From Porphyromonas somerae DSM 23386 (lineage in GTDB: Bacteria; Bacteroidota; Bacteroidia; Bacteroidales; Porphyromonadaceae), in the NCBI RefSeq assembly GCF_000372405.1, contig NZ_AQVC01000009.1, positions 1 through 64,000 on the forward strand: a stretch of DNA of 64,000 nt, read 5' to 3'. Positions 36,577-44,407 of the stretch are shown here, in pieces. Position numbers and translations under genes: made by a program. Below the pieces are notes generated by a model that was given only the letters and a program-made list of their open reading frames with translations, was not told where the DNA came from and made no database searches. Position 1 is the first letter of the stretch, and every line of letters begins with the position of its first letter.

Positions 36577-38409
36577 GTAACTACTCAGGTAGGTATGCCG
36601 TACTCATATTATGACGAAACAATAGCAGCTTAACGTTCAATTATCACTTCGCATTTGACGCTCATAAAAGCTATTGAATATCAAGAAAATAAACATTATT
36701 TTACTTGCATATTTGTTGTTTTTTTTTTACCTTTGTAGGTGAAATGAAGGCAAAGAAATCAGCAAATAGCAAAGTTCCCAGCAGGGCGTTACATGCCAAG
36801 AGTCGCAAGGATTCTTGTACAAACAACGTACACCCTGACGTAATTCTTGACGCTGATGAAGCATTGCGATATATTCTTGGAAGACTAACAAAACTCGAAG
36901 ATGAAGTAGCTCCGATAAAGATTGAGAATAAGGAGTTGAAAAAGCGTAATGGATACCTTGAGTCGCAACACAGACAAGATCTTGCAAAAATCAAGAAACA
37001 GAATGCGGAAATCTGCACACTAAAGGCTCGTCTCGACAAATTGGAGAAACCAAAGAAAGATAGCCACAACAGCAACACACCTCCGTCTAAGGAAGATATT
37101 GCAGCCTCCGAGGAGAGGAAGCGTACAAAGTCATTGCGTGAGCCATCTGGCAAGAAGTCAGGAGGTCAGCCAGGACATAAGGGAAGTACTTTGCAAAGGG
37201 AAGAGAGATCTGATTTTTATGTAGAGGTACCATTGGACAACTGCCCGGACTGCGGTGAAGATTTGTCAAATGTTTCGGGTATTCAGAAGATGACTCGCCA
37301 GATGATAGATATAAACTTCCCGGCTCCAGTCATAACCCAGTACTCCATATTGGAGAAGGTTTGCCCTAATTGTGGGCATACTGTATGCAGCGAGTTTCCG
37401 GAAGGTGTAAACGGAGACGTATTCTACGGCCCGAATGTACAGGCCCTGGTTGTATATCTTTGTGAAGAGCACGCTGTATCATACCAGCGTATCAAAAGGC
37501 TCATGAATGATATGTTCCATATAGACATGAGTGAGGGTACGATCAACAATATAGTGCAAAGGATGACCAAGCGGGCAAGAGCACTTTACGAGAGAATCAA
37601 GTCAAAGATAGGCAAGTCTCCAGTAGCTGGCGCAGATGAGACGGGTATAGACATTGCGGGAGTCTTGCATTGGCTGTGGGTATGGCAGACAGAGACTGCG
37701 TCTTTTTTCAAAGCACATGCAAAACGTGGTCACAAAGCAATAGATGATACATTTGACAAGGGACTCCCAGATACAGTACTTGTAACGGACAGGCACGGAG
37801 CTTACTTCAGCATGAATGTCAAGACCCACCAGATTTGCCTCGTACATCTCCAGCGTAATCTCGTTTATCTGACAGAGTTGCAACCTGAAAACCAATGGCC
37901 CAAGGACATGCTCAATCTCATAACAGACGCAATGAAGCAACGCAGAGAAAAAGCATGGGACGAAATAGACCGTGAAGGGTTGAAAAAACGACTGGACGAA
38001 CTACTTGACGGACCTCTTGGAACTGAAGACAAGGAGTTTACTGGTATGCAGAAGGGATTGTCTGGTAAAAAGGACTATATCTTCACTTTCCTTGACAACC
38101 CTGATGTCCCATATGACAATAATGCAAGTGAACGGGCAGTTAGACCGGCAAAGACGAAGCAGAAAGTCGCAGGACTTTTCCGTACGTTCCTTGGAGCCGA
38201 AGCGTATGCAGTAATACACTCCGTCATTGATACTGCCAAAAAGCAAGATCTTTCTCCGTTCCGTGAGTTGCAATTAATAGCACAGCTCAAACCGAGCATG
38301 CTGACATTATAAACAGCTTCATATTTTGTAAAAAAACGATTTACTCTCGTTGGTTGCAACGAGGGAAGTTGTGCATGGGGGAGTACGACAAACCTACCTG
38401 AGTAGTTAC
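36577..38409 (+). mobile_element. IS66-family insertion sequence (1833 bp)
   Basis: The ends are 29-base inverted repeats with two mismatches, beginning GTAACTACTCAGGTAGGT (36577-36605 and 38381-38409). They are flanked by the direct repeat CATAGTTC (36569-36576 and 38410-38417), the 8-base duplication typical of IS66. It carries only the transposase gene, without the tnpA/tnpB accessory genes, as in the ISBst12-like group. Confidence 0.95.
36744..38312 (+). CDS. IS66-family transposase (TnpC type)
   Basis: The 522-residue protein has an N-terminal coiled coil with the family phrase SHNSNTPPSKED, a zinc-binding region with CPDCGEDL and CPNCGHTV, and a DDE domain with GADETGIDIAG, VTDRHGAYF and NNASERAVRP as the three acidic sites. 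The ATG at 36744 follows AGGTGA and is preferred over a TTG 39 bases upstream. The reading frame is complete, so the element is potentially active. Confidence 0.92.
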   Translation: MKAKKSANSKVPSRALHAKSRKDSCTNNVHPDVILDADEALRYILGRLTKLEDEVAPIKIENKELKKRNGYLESQHRQDLAKIKKQNAEICTLKARLDKLEKPKKDSHNSNTPPSKEDIAASEERKRTKSLREPSGKKSGGQPGHKGSTLQREERSDFYVEVPLDNCPDCGEDLSNVSGIQKMTRQMIDINFPAPVITQYSILEKVCPNCGHTVCSEFPEGVNGDVFYGPNVQALVVYLCEEHAVSYQRIKRLMNDMFHIDMSEGTINNIVQRMTKRARALYERIKSKIGKSPVAGADETGIDIAGVLHWLWVWQTETASFFKAHAKRGHKAIDDTFDKGLPDTVLVTDRHGAYFSMNVKTHQICLVHLQRNLVYLTELQPENQWPKDMLNLITDAMKQRREKAWDEIDREGLKKRLDELLDGPLGTEDKEFTGMQKGLSGKKDYIFTFLDNPDVPYDNNASERAVRPAKTKQKVAGLFRTFLGAEAYAVIHSVIDTAKKQDLSPFRELQLIAQLKPSMLTL

Positions 38410-38944
38410 CATAGTTCTCCATCATTACTACTTCGGGATAGGAACCGTAAATCAAGCGCGCTTCGAGGTTCTGGCGGGTTTCAAGTGCCGTTTCCGTCTG
38501 TGCGATTTCCCGTTGCGAGAATGGTGTAAGGAGAAATTGCGTACTGCGGCCGACCAACGGTTCACCAGTCTTATTCAGCAAATCGAATGACGAAGAACCA
38601 CTTGCCAAGACACTTATTCCCGGTATTTCATCAACTATCAACTTCAGAATACTACCGATTTGTGGTATGTTCTGTGCCTCATCAATAGCCAGCAAATCAA
38701 TACCATCCAATAAATGCCGATAATTGGCTATTGAGCGATTCTCCAATAGTGCTAATGTGTCGTAGTCTTCGCCGTTGAGCATCATCGTCCTACCTGAATA
38801 GTTGTCCACAATTTTACGCATCATTACCGTTTTACCAACACGGCGAGCACCAAAAATCAGTACTGCTTTATTGGGCGCGATTCGTGCTGTAATCTTCTCT
38901 TGAAGTATTCTATTTACTGTTTCCATACCTTATAAAATATAATG

Positions 38945-38952
38945 CAAAGATA
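38945..38952 (-). promoter_or_regulatory. -7 promoter box of the DUF4143-KAP cassette
   Basis: On the - strand TATCTTTG matches TAnnTTTG and lies 18 bases before the ATG at 38926. It suggests that the cargo cassette has its own promoter, now separated from the KAP gene by the IS66 insertion. Confidence 0.45.
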
Positions 38953-39164
38953 ATCATATTTTTTTAATTGGCGAATTTTACAAAAAAAACGGGCTATTAA
39001 ATGGCGATTTTTACAACCACAATCTTATGGAAGTTGTTTCATTGTTTTTAGTAATGATATATGTTCATACTATGATGACTCAATAATTTACCAGACATAC
39101 GTTTCTGAAATTTGTCCTTATAGGAATGAAAAACTCACATATATTGTGCTAATTAATATATAAT

Positions 39165-39255
39165 TAAATGAAAATAAAAAGACAGGATACGAGTATTCCT
39201 GTCTTCTCATATGTAATGGATATTTTTTTATTTTCTCATCCGCTCCAACTCCTCA
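39165..39255 (-). ncRNA. Candidate RteR small RNA at the end of rteC
   Basis: CTnDOT encodes a roughly 90-nt RNA, RteR, just downstream of rteC that lowers tra expression. At the corresponding place a strong hairpin AAGACAGGA..TCCTGTCTT (39179-39205) is followed on the - strand by TTTTATTTTC, an intrinsic terminator. An RNA ending there would span roughly these coordinates. The 5' end is a guess from the published size; the terminator itself is clear. 38953-39164 shows no gene. Confidence 0.4.
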
Positions 39256-39833
39256 TCACGCAACATTCTCTCGTTCAGTTTTTCCTGCATCCTGTCAATG
39301 AAATAGGTGCGGCTTTCGTTCTTCCGGCGTTTGATATCAGTGTAGAAGCGGTAGCAGTCTTTAGAATCAACCCCGAATATCTTATAGAGAAGTGGGGCGA
39401 GCTGTTTGAGCGGCATATTGCCGTTGTTGATGCAGCCCATCACGTCTATGCCGTAGATAAGTTCCACGAGGTCGATGGCATTGCCCGTCCATTGAAGAAG
39501 GCTGGCGGTGGTTTCTGTTGCGTTGTTGGCGGATATTAGTGGTGGCACTTGGGGCGTGGCAAGGAATTTCTGCATCTTTCTTACGAAAGACAGAGCCTTG
39601 CTGACGTAGGCGGCAATCTCTCTTTTTTCTTCTGACAGATTACGTACGGGATGGTGCTGCAACTCGATTTCGATGTAGGCAAGCGCGATGACGGTAAGGT
39701 TCATGTCCATGCCGCCGTTGCACAGTTCGATCACTTGGGTGGCGAAAGCCGTGTATGCCGTTTCCATATTGCAGTCGCCGGCTTCGTTTATCAGGCGGAA
39801 AAAGTCGGTTTCCGCCAGCAAGAAATAATTCAT
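39228..39833 (-). CDS. rteC: RteC, activator of excision genes
   Basis: The 201-residue protein begins MNYFLLAETDFFRLINEAGD and is largely helical, matching RteC of CTnDOT. In that element RteB activates rteC, and RteC binds upstream of xis2c to turn on the excision operon. The ATG at 39833 is chosen over an upstream frame because it matches the known N-terminus. A terminator hairpin lies upstream at 39910-39950, isolating rteC from the dihydrofolate-reductase-like gene. Confidence 0.9.
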   Translation of the reverse strand: MNYFLLAETDFFRLINEAGDCNMETAYTAFATQVIELCNGGMDMNLTVIALAYIEIELQHHPVRNLSEEKREIAAYVSKALSFVRKMQKFLATPQVPPLISANNATETTASLLQWTGNAIDLVELIYGIDVMGCINNGNMPLKQLAPLLYKIFGVDSKDCYRFYTDIKRRKNESRTYFIDRMQEKLNERMLRDEELERMRK

Positions 39834-39907
39834 GGTTCTGTCAATTTTGAAAATTACACTTTGTTTTCTGCGTGCGCACATGAATATAATTGGCAAAAAA
39901 CGCGGCA

Positions 39908-39950
39908 GAAAATAAAAAATCCAACACTCAATTTTACAAAGTGCTGGATT
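39908..39950 (-). terminator. Intrinsic terminator between the DHFR-like gene and rteC
   Basis: AATCCAACACT (39918-39928) and AGTGCTGGATT (39940-39950) form an 11-base stem with one mismatch. On the - strand it is followed by TTTTTATTTTC. It ends the transcript of the 40072-40494 gene, so rteC needs its own promoter, as expected for RteB control. Confidence 0.7.
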
Positions 39951-40071
39951 TCAGAGGTATAAAATTCAGTATTTTTTCACAAGGACAAATTATCTCCGAC
40001 TTAAATTGTTTGTAATCGGAACATTTATTCTATTCCTGAAAATAGAAATGTATGCTTGCCGCACATTTTGG

Positions 40072-40494
40072 CTATCTTGCTTTTTTATCAAGGATATAGA
40101 TAATGCGACATACACCGTTGGGATAGCTTTTCAAAGAGGAAAGCGTCCAGTGTTGCTCTGGCAGAGCCGACTTAAAAAAATGTCGTCCGCTTCCGGATAT
40201 GAAAGGAACGGTGTATAGTATGATTTCATCCACAGCGTGCATCCGCAGCAGTCCGTTTATATAGTCTGCCGTGTCCGGTGTGGCTTCCGCGAGGTAACGG
40301 ATGTTTGTGCAGTCTTTTCTCCATTCGTGCAGCATTGAAATGGAATAGTCCGGTGTCACACGGTAAAAGGCTTTCTTCCTGATTTCATCAAGACCGCAAC
40401 GGTCAAGGCACAAATCCTGATGTGCTTTATCATATAACTCTGAAGAAAGACATCCGTCCATCGTCAGTACGGCGAGAATCTGAACTTTACCCAT
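40072..40494 (-). CDS. Short RibD/dihydrofolate-reductase-like protein
   Basis: The 140-residue protein shows the RibD C-terminal/DHFR-like fold: an N-terminal strand with LAVLTMDGCLS and the C-terminal segment DEIILYTVPFISGSGRHFF followed by SYPNGVCRIIY. It is shorter than the usual 170-200 residues, mainly in the middle, so reductase activity is uncertain. Upstream is a long structured leader with an intrinsic terminator ending about 25 bases before the ATG, suggesting attenuation. Folate- or antifolate-linked function is only inferred. Confidence 0.75.
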   Translation of the reverse strand: MGKVQILAVLTMDGCLSSELYDKAHQDLCLDRCGLDEIRKKAFYRVTPDYSISMLHEWRKDCTNIRYLAEATPDTADYINGLLRMHAVDEIILYTVPFISGSGRHFFKSALPEQHWTLSSLKSYPNGVCRIIYILDKKAR

Positions 40495-40518
40495 AATCGT
40501 TTCCTTTCGTTAGGCAAG

Positions 40519-40751
40519 GGTAAAAAAGTAGCGTGCAATTCACACTACCTTCAAGCGATGGCTCTGGTAAAGCCTTTACGGAGAGTACGTGAATGCACGC
40601 TATGCGTAAGCATAGCATAAGCATCACGCAATCGTCTCCGTAGTTCCAATTTACCAGATTTTCGCTTGAAACGCCTTGCGGTCTTATCCTATATGTTGGC
40701 GGCGAAAAGCTCCTGCCAATCGCCGTTTTTCTCAAATGTTATGCAAAGATA
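40519..40751 (-). promoter_or_regulatory. Structured leader with promoter and terminator (attenuator candidate)
   Basis: Read on the - strand: a -7 box TATCTTTG (40744-40751); then a 121-nt hairpin (40550-40670) made of five helices, pairing 40662-40670 with 40550-40558, 40650-40658 with 40563-40571, 40635-40641 with 40578-40584, 40621-40628 with 40588-40596 (one bulge) and 40610-40616 with 40599-40605; then a terminator stem GTAGTGTG/CACGCTAC (40528-40548) followed by TTTTTT. The next ATG is at 40494. An 82-codon open frame over this segment starts with TTG and looks spurious. Confidence 0.65.
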
Positions 40752-40773
40752 GCCAAATTCAGTGAATTACGGG

Positions 40774-42096
40774 CTATGATTGCTTGAATTTATATTTAAG
40801 TCCATACTCTTCAAGTTTGCTGTATAGTGTTGTCCTGCCTATGCCGAGCAGTTCTGCGGCGACACTCCGGTTGCCGTTTGCCTGTTTCAACGCACGCAAT
40901 ATCCGCTCCTTATCCTCCGCGTCATTGCGCAAGGCGAAGCTGACAGTAGAGGTCGGTTTCGTCACGGCAAGTTCCAGATGCTCTTTCATGACAACACCTT
41001 CCTGCGCCTGCAATACAGCACCCATAACTTTCTGCCGAAGTTCCCGCACGTTGCCCGGCCATGCGTGTGTCAGCAACGCTTTACGTGCTTCGGAACTGAA
41101 CCCGCTCACGCTACACTCCAGCTCTCTGTTTGCCATATCACGGAAGAACTCTGCCAGCGGCATAATGTCTTCTTGACAGTCACGCAACGGAGGAACGGTT
41201 ATCCCGAAGTCGTGCAGGCGGTACAGAAGATCCTGCCGAAAACGCTTTTCATTCACCGATACCTCCAAATCTTCATTGGTAGCAGCGATGATGCGGACAT
41301 TGAAATTCCGGTCTGCCTTGTCTCCGACCGGGCGATACCGCCTCTCCTGTATGGCACGGAGCAACATCTGTTGGGTTTCCAACGCGAGGTTTCCTACCTC
41401 GTCCAGAAACAACGTGCCGCCTTCCGCCTCATGGAAATATCCTTTCTTGGCATTGTCCGCACCTGTAAATGCACCTTTGACGTGTCCGAAGAAAGCCGAC
41501 GGTGCAAGCTCTTTGGAGAGTGAACCGCAGTCCACCGCCACAAATGGCTTGCCTGCACGTTTGCTCTTGTCATGCAACAGGTGGGCAATATGCTCCTTGC
41601 CCGTGCCGTTCTCACCAAATATCATCACGCTCATATCGGTGGCGGCTACCAGCCTTATGCGGTGCATGATTTTCTGAAAGGCGGAACCTTCACGGGCGAA
41701 TATAGGCATACGGCGTTGTCCTGCCTGACGTTCTTTCAGTATGGAACGGATCAGGGGGACAAGTTTATCCTCCACAAGCTGTTTGGGAATATAGTCTATC
41801 GAGCCGAGTTTCATGCTTTCCACGGCGGTATTAACTTCGGCGTAGTCGGTCATAATGATGAAGGGCTGCATCTTTCCCTCCTTTCGCATCCAGCACAAAA
41901 GGTCTATGCCACTGCCGTCAGGCAGACGCAGGTCGGCAACCACGATATCATTATCTGTTGCCTGTTGCAGATGTTTCTTCGCGGTTGAGAGGTGGTAAGC
42001 CTTCATATTGCGGTAGCCCTCCCGTGACAGCATATTGCAGACATATTCGCAATACACGATGTTGTCTTCCACCACAATTATTTTTGTCTTATTCAT
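40774..42096 (-). CDS. rteB: RteB, sigma-54-type response regulator
   Basis: The 440-residue protein has a receiver domain with the phosphoacceptor D55 in VADLRLPDG, an AAA+ domain with Walker A GENGTGKE (161-168) and the GAFTGA loop (208-213), and a Fis-type helix-turn-helix ending (NRSVAAELLGIGRTTLYSKL). With RteA it forms the two-component system that activates rteC. It overlaps rteA by eight bases. The frame is intact. Confidence 0.95.
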   Translation of the reverse strand: MNKTKIIVVEDNIVYCEYVCNMLSREGYRNMKAYHLSTAKKHLQQATDNDIVVADLRLPDGSGIDLLCWMRKEGKMQPFIIMTDYAEVNTAVESMKLGSIDYIPKQLVEDKLVPLIRSILKERQAGQRRMPIFAREGSAFQKIMHRIRLVAATDMSVMIFGENGTGKEHIAHLLHDKSKRAGKPFVAVDCGSLSKELAPSAFFGHVKGAFTGADNAKKGYFHEAEGGTLFLDEVGNLALETQQMLLRAIQERRYRPVGDKADRNFNVRIIAATNEDLEVSVNEKRFRQDLLYRLHDFGITVPPLRDCQEDIMPLAEFFRDMANRELECSVSGFSSEARKALLTHAWPGNVRELRQKVMGAVLQAQEGVVMKEHLELAVTKPTSTVSFALRNDAEDKERILRALKQANGNRSVAAELLGIGRTTLYSKLEEYGLKYKFKQS

Positions 42097-44407
42097 CTTC
42101 GTATTTTCTCCTTTCCTCTTCTGCCAACCGTATTATTTCCACTCCCTTATCCAGCACGGCAGTCACGGCATGGCTTAACGCTTCACCATCCGGGAGAGCA
42201 TCGCCACGAAGCAATCCGTAAAGTACATTCAGCGGTTGGTCGGCACGGAGCACCTCCCACGAACTGCGCAGGTGGTGGATCAGGGAATCCAGCTTTTGCA
42301 GGTCTTTTTCTTTTGCTGCATCCCGTACCGCCTGCATTTCCTTTTCTGTTTCAGTTATCAACTTTTCCAGCATGACGGCTTCATTGCCATAGGACAATAA
42401 GGCGGAAAAGTCCGGTTTCCCGTCCGGTGTCGCTTTTATGGCACACCTGTCGGAAACCTCCATCAGTTCCGATATGGAGAACGGTTTGAACAGGCATCCG
42501 GCAAAGCCTTTTGCCAATAGTTCCCCTTTGTTACAACTGCCCGAAGCGGTTGCCACAACCACCGGGATTGTTGGTGAATTGCCCACGTTGGACGAACGCA
42601 ACAGTTCCAGCAATTCGAAACCGTTTATATCGGGCATATTCAAGTCTGTCAGCAACAGGCTGTATTCTTTCTGGCGTATCATTTCCATCAGTGCCGCAGC
42701 ATCGGTGCAAGTGTCGCAGTGTATTCCTTCTTGGGAATACATCTCTTTCAGCATCAGAAGTAATACCTCATCATTGTCAATGGCGACAACATCATGGAAT
42801 TTATTGTTATGATAAACAGGTGTATTGCTTGTATATCCAAGCTGTTCTTCAGCTTCCTGCATAGAAATTTCAACTGTGAAACGACTGCCTTTCCCTTTCT
42901 TGCTGTCTAAACGGATTGTTCCGCCAAGCATCGACACAATATTACGCATTATGGCAAGCCCAAGCCCGAAACCCTCCTTTGCGGCGGCATTTGATAGACG
43001 TTCAAACGCACCGAACGCTTGTTTCTGTTCCTCTTCTGTCATGCCTGTACCTGTATCTTCAACGACCAGTGTCAGAACTCCATTATCATATTCAGTAATC
43101 AAAGAAACACCGCCTTCTTCTGTGAACTTGACAGCGTTTGACAGCAGGTTATTCCCGATTTGTATTATTCGCTCTTTGTCGGTCAATACAATGGCATCGT
43201 GTCCAGTCTTCACGGACAAGGACAGCCCTTTGTTCACGGCAACAGGCATGAACTCCGTTTCAAGTGTGTGCGTGATTGCTGAAATCCGGCAGGGTGACAG
43301 ACGGGGCTGTTCCTTGCCGTTGTCCAGGCGGAAGAAGTCAAGCAAAGTGTTAAGCATATCCCGCATACGGTCGGAGGATTGCAGTATGTTTTGGATATAC
43401 TGCCCGGACTTATCCTCACACTGTTCTTTCCGTATCAGTCCGGCATAGCCTGTTATTGCTGTCAGCGGTGTGCGCAGTTCATGGGTGATAGTATGTACCG
43501 CCTTCTTCCTTGACGTTATCAGTGCCTCGTTCCGTTGTACGGATTGTTCCAGTTGCCTTATCAAATCAGTTGTCTTGTGCTTGTATTGTTTAATGCTTTT
43601 TGCATCACGATGTATGATGATGTAGGAAATTAACAACAATAGAAGAACGAATCCCATTAAACCGCCTACTTGCATAAATGACTTTTCACGCATGGCAACT
43701 ATTTCGTTTTCCCGGCTTTGCAGTTCGGTTTGTACCTTTTCTTCTATTTGGCAAATCAATTCTTGCAGTTGTCTGTTAAGTTCTGCATTACGAGCTGCAA
43801 GGCTGTCGGCTTGTTCCGACAATTGGCGATCCTGCACTTTCTGTTCGCTGATTACGTTTCTATTGACCGAATGAAGGATAGTGGTTGATACTGCTGGAGT
43901 TACTTCCTTTTTTTTGCCGAATATGCCTAAGAAACCTTTTCGTTTTGGCTTTTTGGACTGTTCCTGCACACTTTTCTGTACAATAACCGGAATTTGATTG
44001 GCTATCTTCTTGTTAATAGATTGTTGTTCATCCATTAACCGGACTATCTGGAACATCTGTCGTTCCTTATCCTCTAAAAGACTGCGCACACTATCGATGC
44101 GCTCTGCTGGATAGGTGGCCTTGAAACGGCAGAGCATACTGTCCATTGCCATACGCCGTGCATGGTAATGCTCGATATCTTTATCGTTCCATTCCAGTAT
44201 TGTTTCACCCAATAGAGAAAATTTTATCATTTGAATATTGATATTGTTTATTTCTTTTCGGAGCTCGTCTATTTTTTTATTGCCAAGTTCTAATGCTTCT
44301 ATCTCCTGCCATTCATAGAGGCTATTATATGCCATACATCCGATAAGAATGGAGATAAGTATATATCCCAACCGTATTGCCTTATAGAAATTTCCTGACC
44401 GCTCCAT
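42089..44407 (-). CDS. rteA: RteA, hybrid sensor histidine kinase
   Basis: The 772-residue protein has a membrane helix at about 14-30, a helical sensor region, a second helix at about 248-265, the histidine kinase core with H309 in THELRTPL and the ATP-binding GLGLAIMRN, a receiver domain (LLTDLNMPDINGFELL) and a C-terminal HPt-like segment (LIHHLRSSWEVL). It is the partner of RteB. Its ATG overlaps the tetQ stop (TAATG), so expression depends on the tetQ promoter, which is here cut off. Confidence 0.94.
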   Translation of the reverse strand: MERSGNFYKAIRLGYILISILIGCMAYNSLYEWQEIEALELGNKKIDELRKEINNINIQMIKFSLLGETILEWNDKDIEHYHARRMAMDSMLCRFKATYPAERIDSVRSLLEDKERQMFQIVRLMDEQQSINKKIANQIPVIVQKSVQEQSKKPKRKGFLGIFGKKKEVTPAVSTTILHSVNRNVISEQKVQDRQLSEQADSLAARNAELNRQLQELICQIEEKVQTELQSRENEIVAMREKSFMQVGGLMGFVLLLLLISYIIIHRDAKSIKQYKHKTTDLIRQLEQSVQRNEALITSRKKAVHTITHELRTPLTAITGYAGLIRKEQCEDKSGQYIQNILQSSDRMRDMLNTLLDFFRLDNGKEQPRLSPCRISAITHTLETEFMPVAVNKGLSLSVKTGHDAIVLTDKERIIQIGNNLLSNAVKFTEEGGVSLITEYDNGVLTLVVEDTGTGMTEEEQKQAFGAFERLSNAAAKEGFGLGLAIMRNIVSMLGGTIRLDSKKGKGSRFTVEISMQEAEEQLGYTSNTPVYHNNKFHDVVAIDNDEVLLLMLKEMYSQEGIHCDTCTDAAALMEMIRQKEYSLLLTDLNMPDINGFELLELLRSSNVGNSPTIPVVVATASGSCNKGELLAKGFAGCLFKPFSISELMEVSDRCAIKATPDGKPDFSALLSYGNEAVMLEKLITETEKEMQAVRDAAKEKDLQKLDSLIHHLRSSWEVLRADQPLNVLYGLLRGDALPDGEALSHAVTAVLDKGVEIIRLAEEERRKYEDE

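Larger units (their letters stand above)
35955..38926 (-). pseudogene. AAA ATPase with DUF4143 domain, split by an IS66 element
   Basis: The N-terminal part (38926 down to 38410) has Walker A FGARRVGKT and DEAQNIP; the C-terminal part (36576 down to 35955) has the DUF4143 domain. Removing the insertion sequence and one copy of its 8-base duplication rejoins the frame as ..EVVMMENYERKTDYLRD.., giving 376 residues, the usual family size, with no stop. The gene was therefore intact before insertion. It precedes the KAP gene on the same strand. Family members are ATPases of unclear role, often in mobile regions. Confidence 0.9.

Noticed and set aside
40487-40735. 82-codon open frame on the - strand upstream of the DHFR-like gene
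   Set aside because: It starts with TTG, lies wholly within the structured leader, overlaps the next gene and has no domain-like composition.
40505-40745. Possible integron attC site around the hairpin (GTTAGGC and GTTATGC words at the edges)
   Set aside because: The two words are direct, not inverted, and one does not fit GTTRRRY, so the attC layout is not met.
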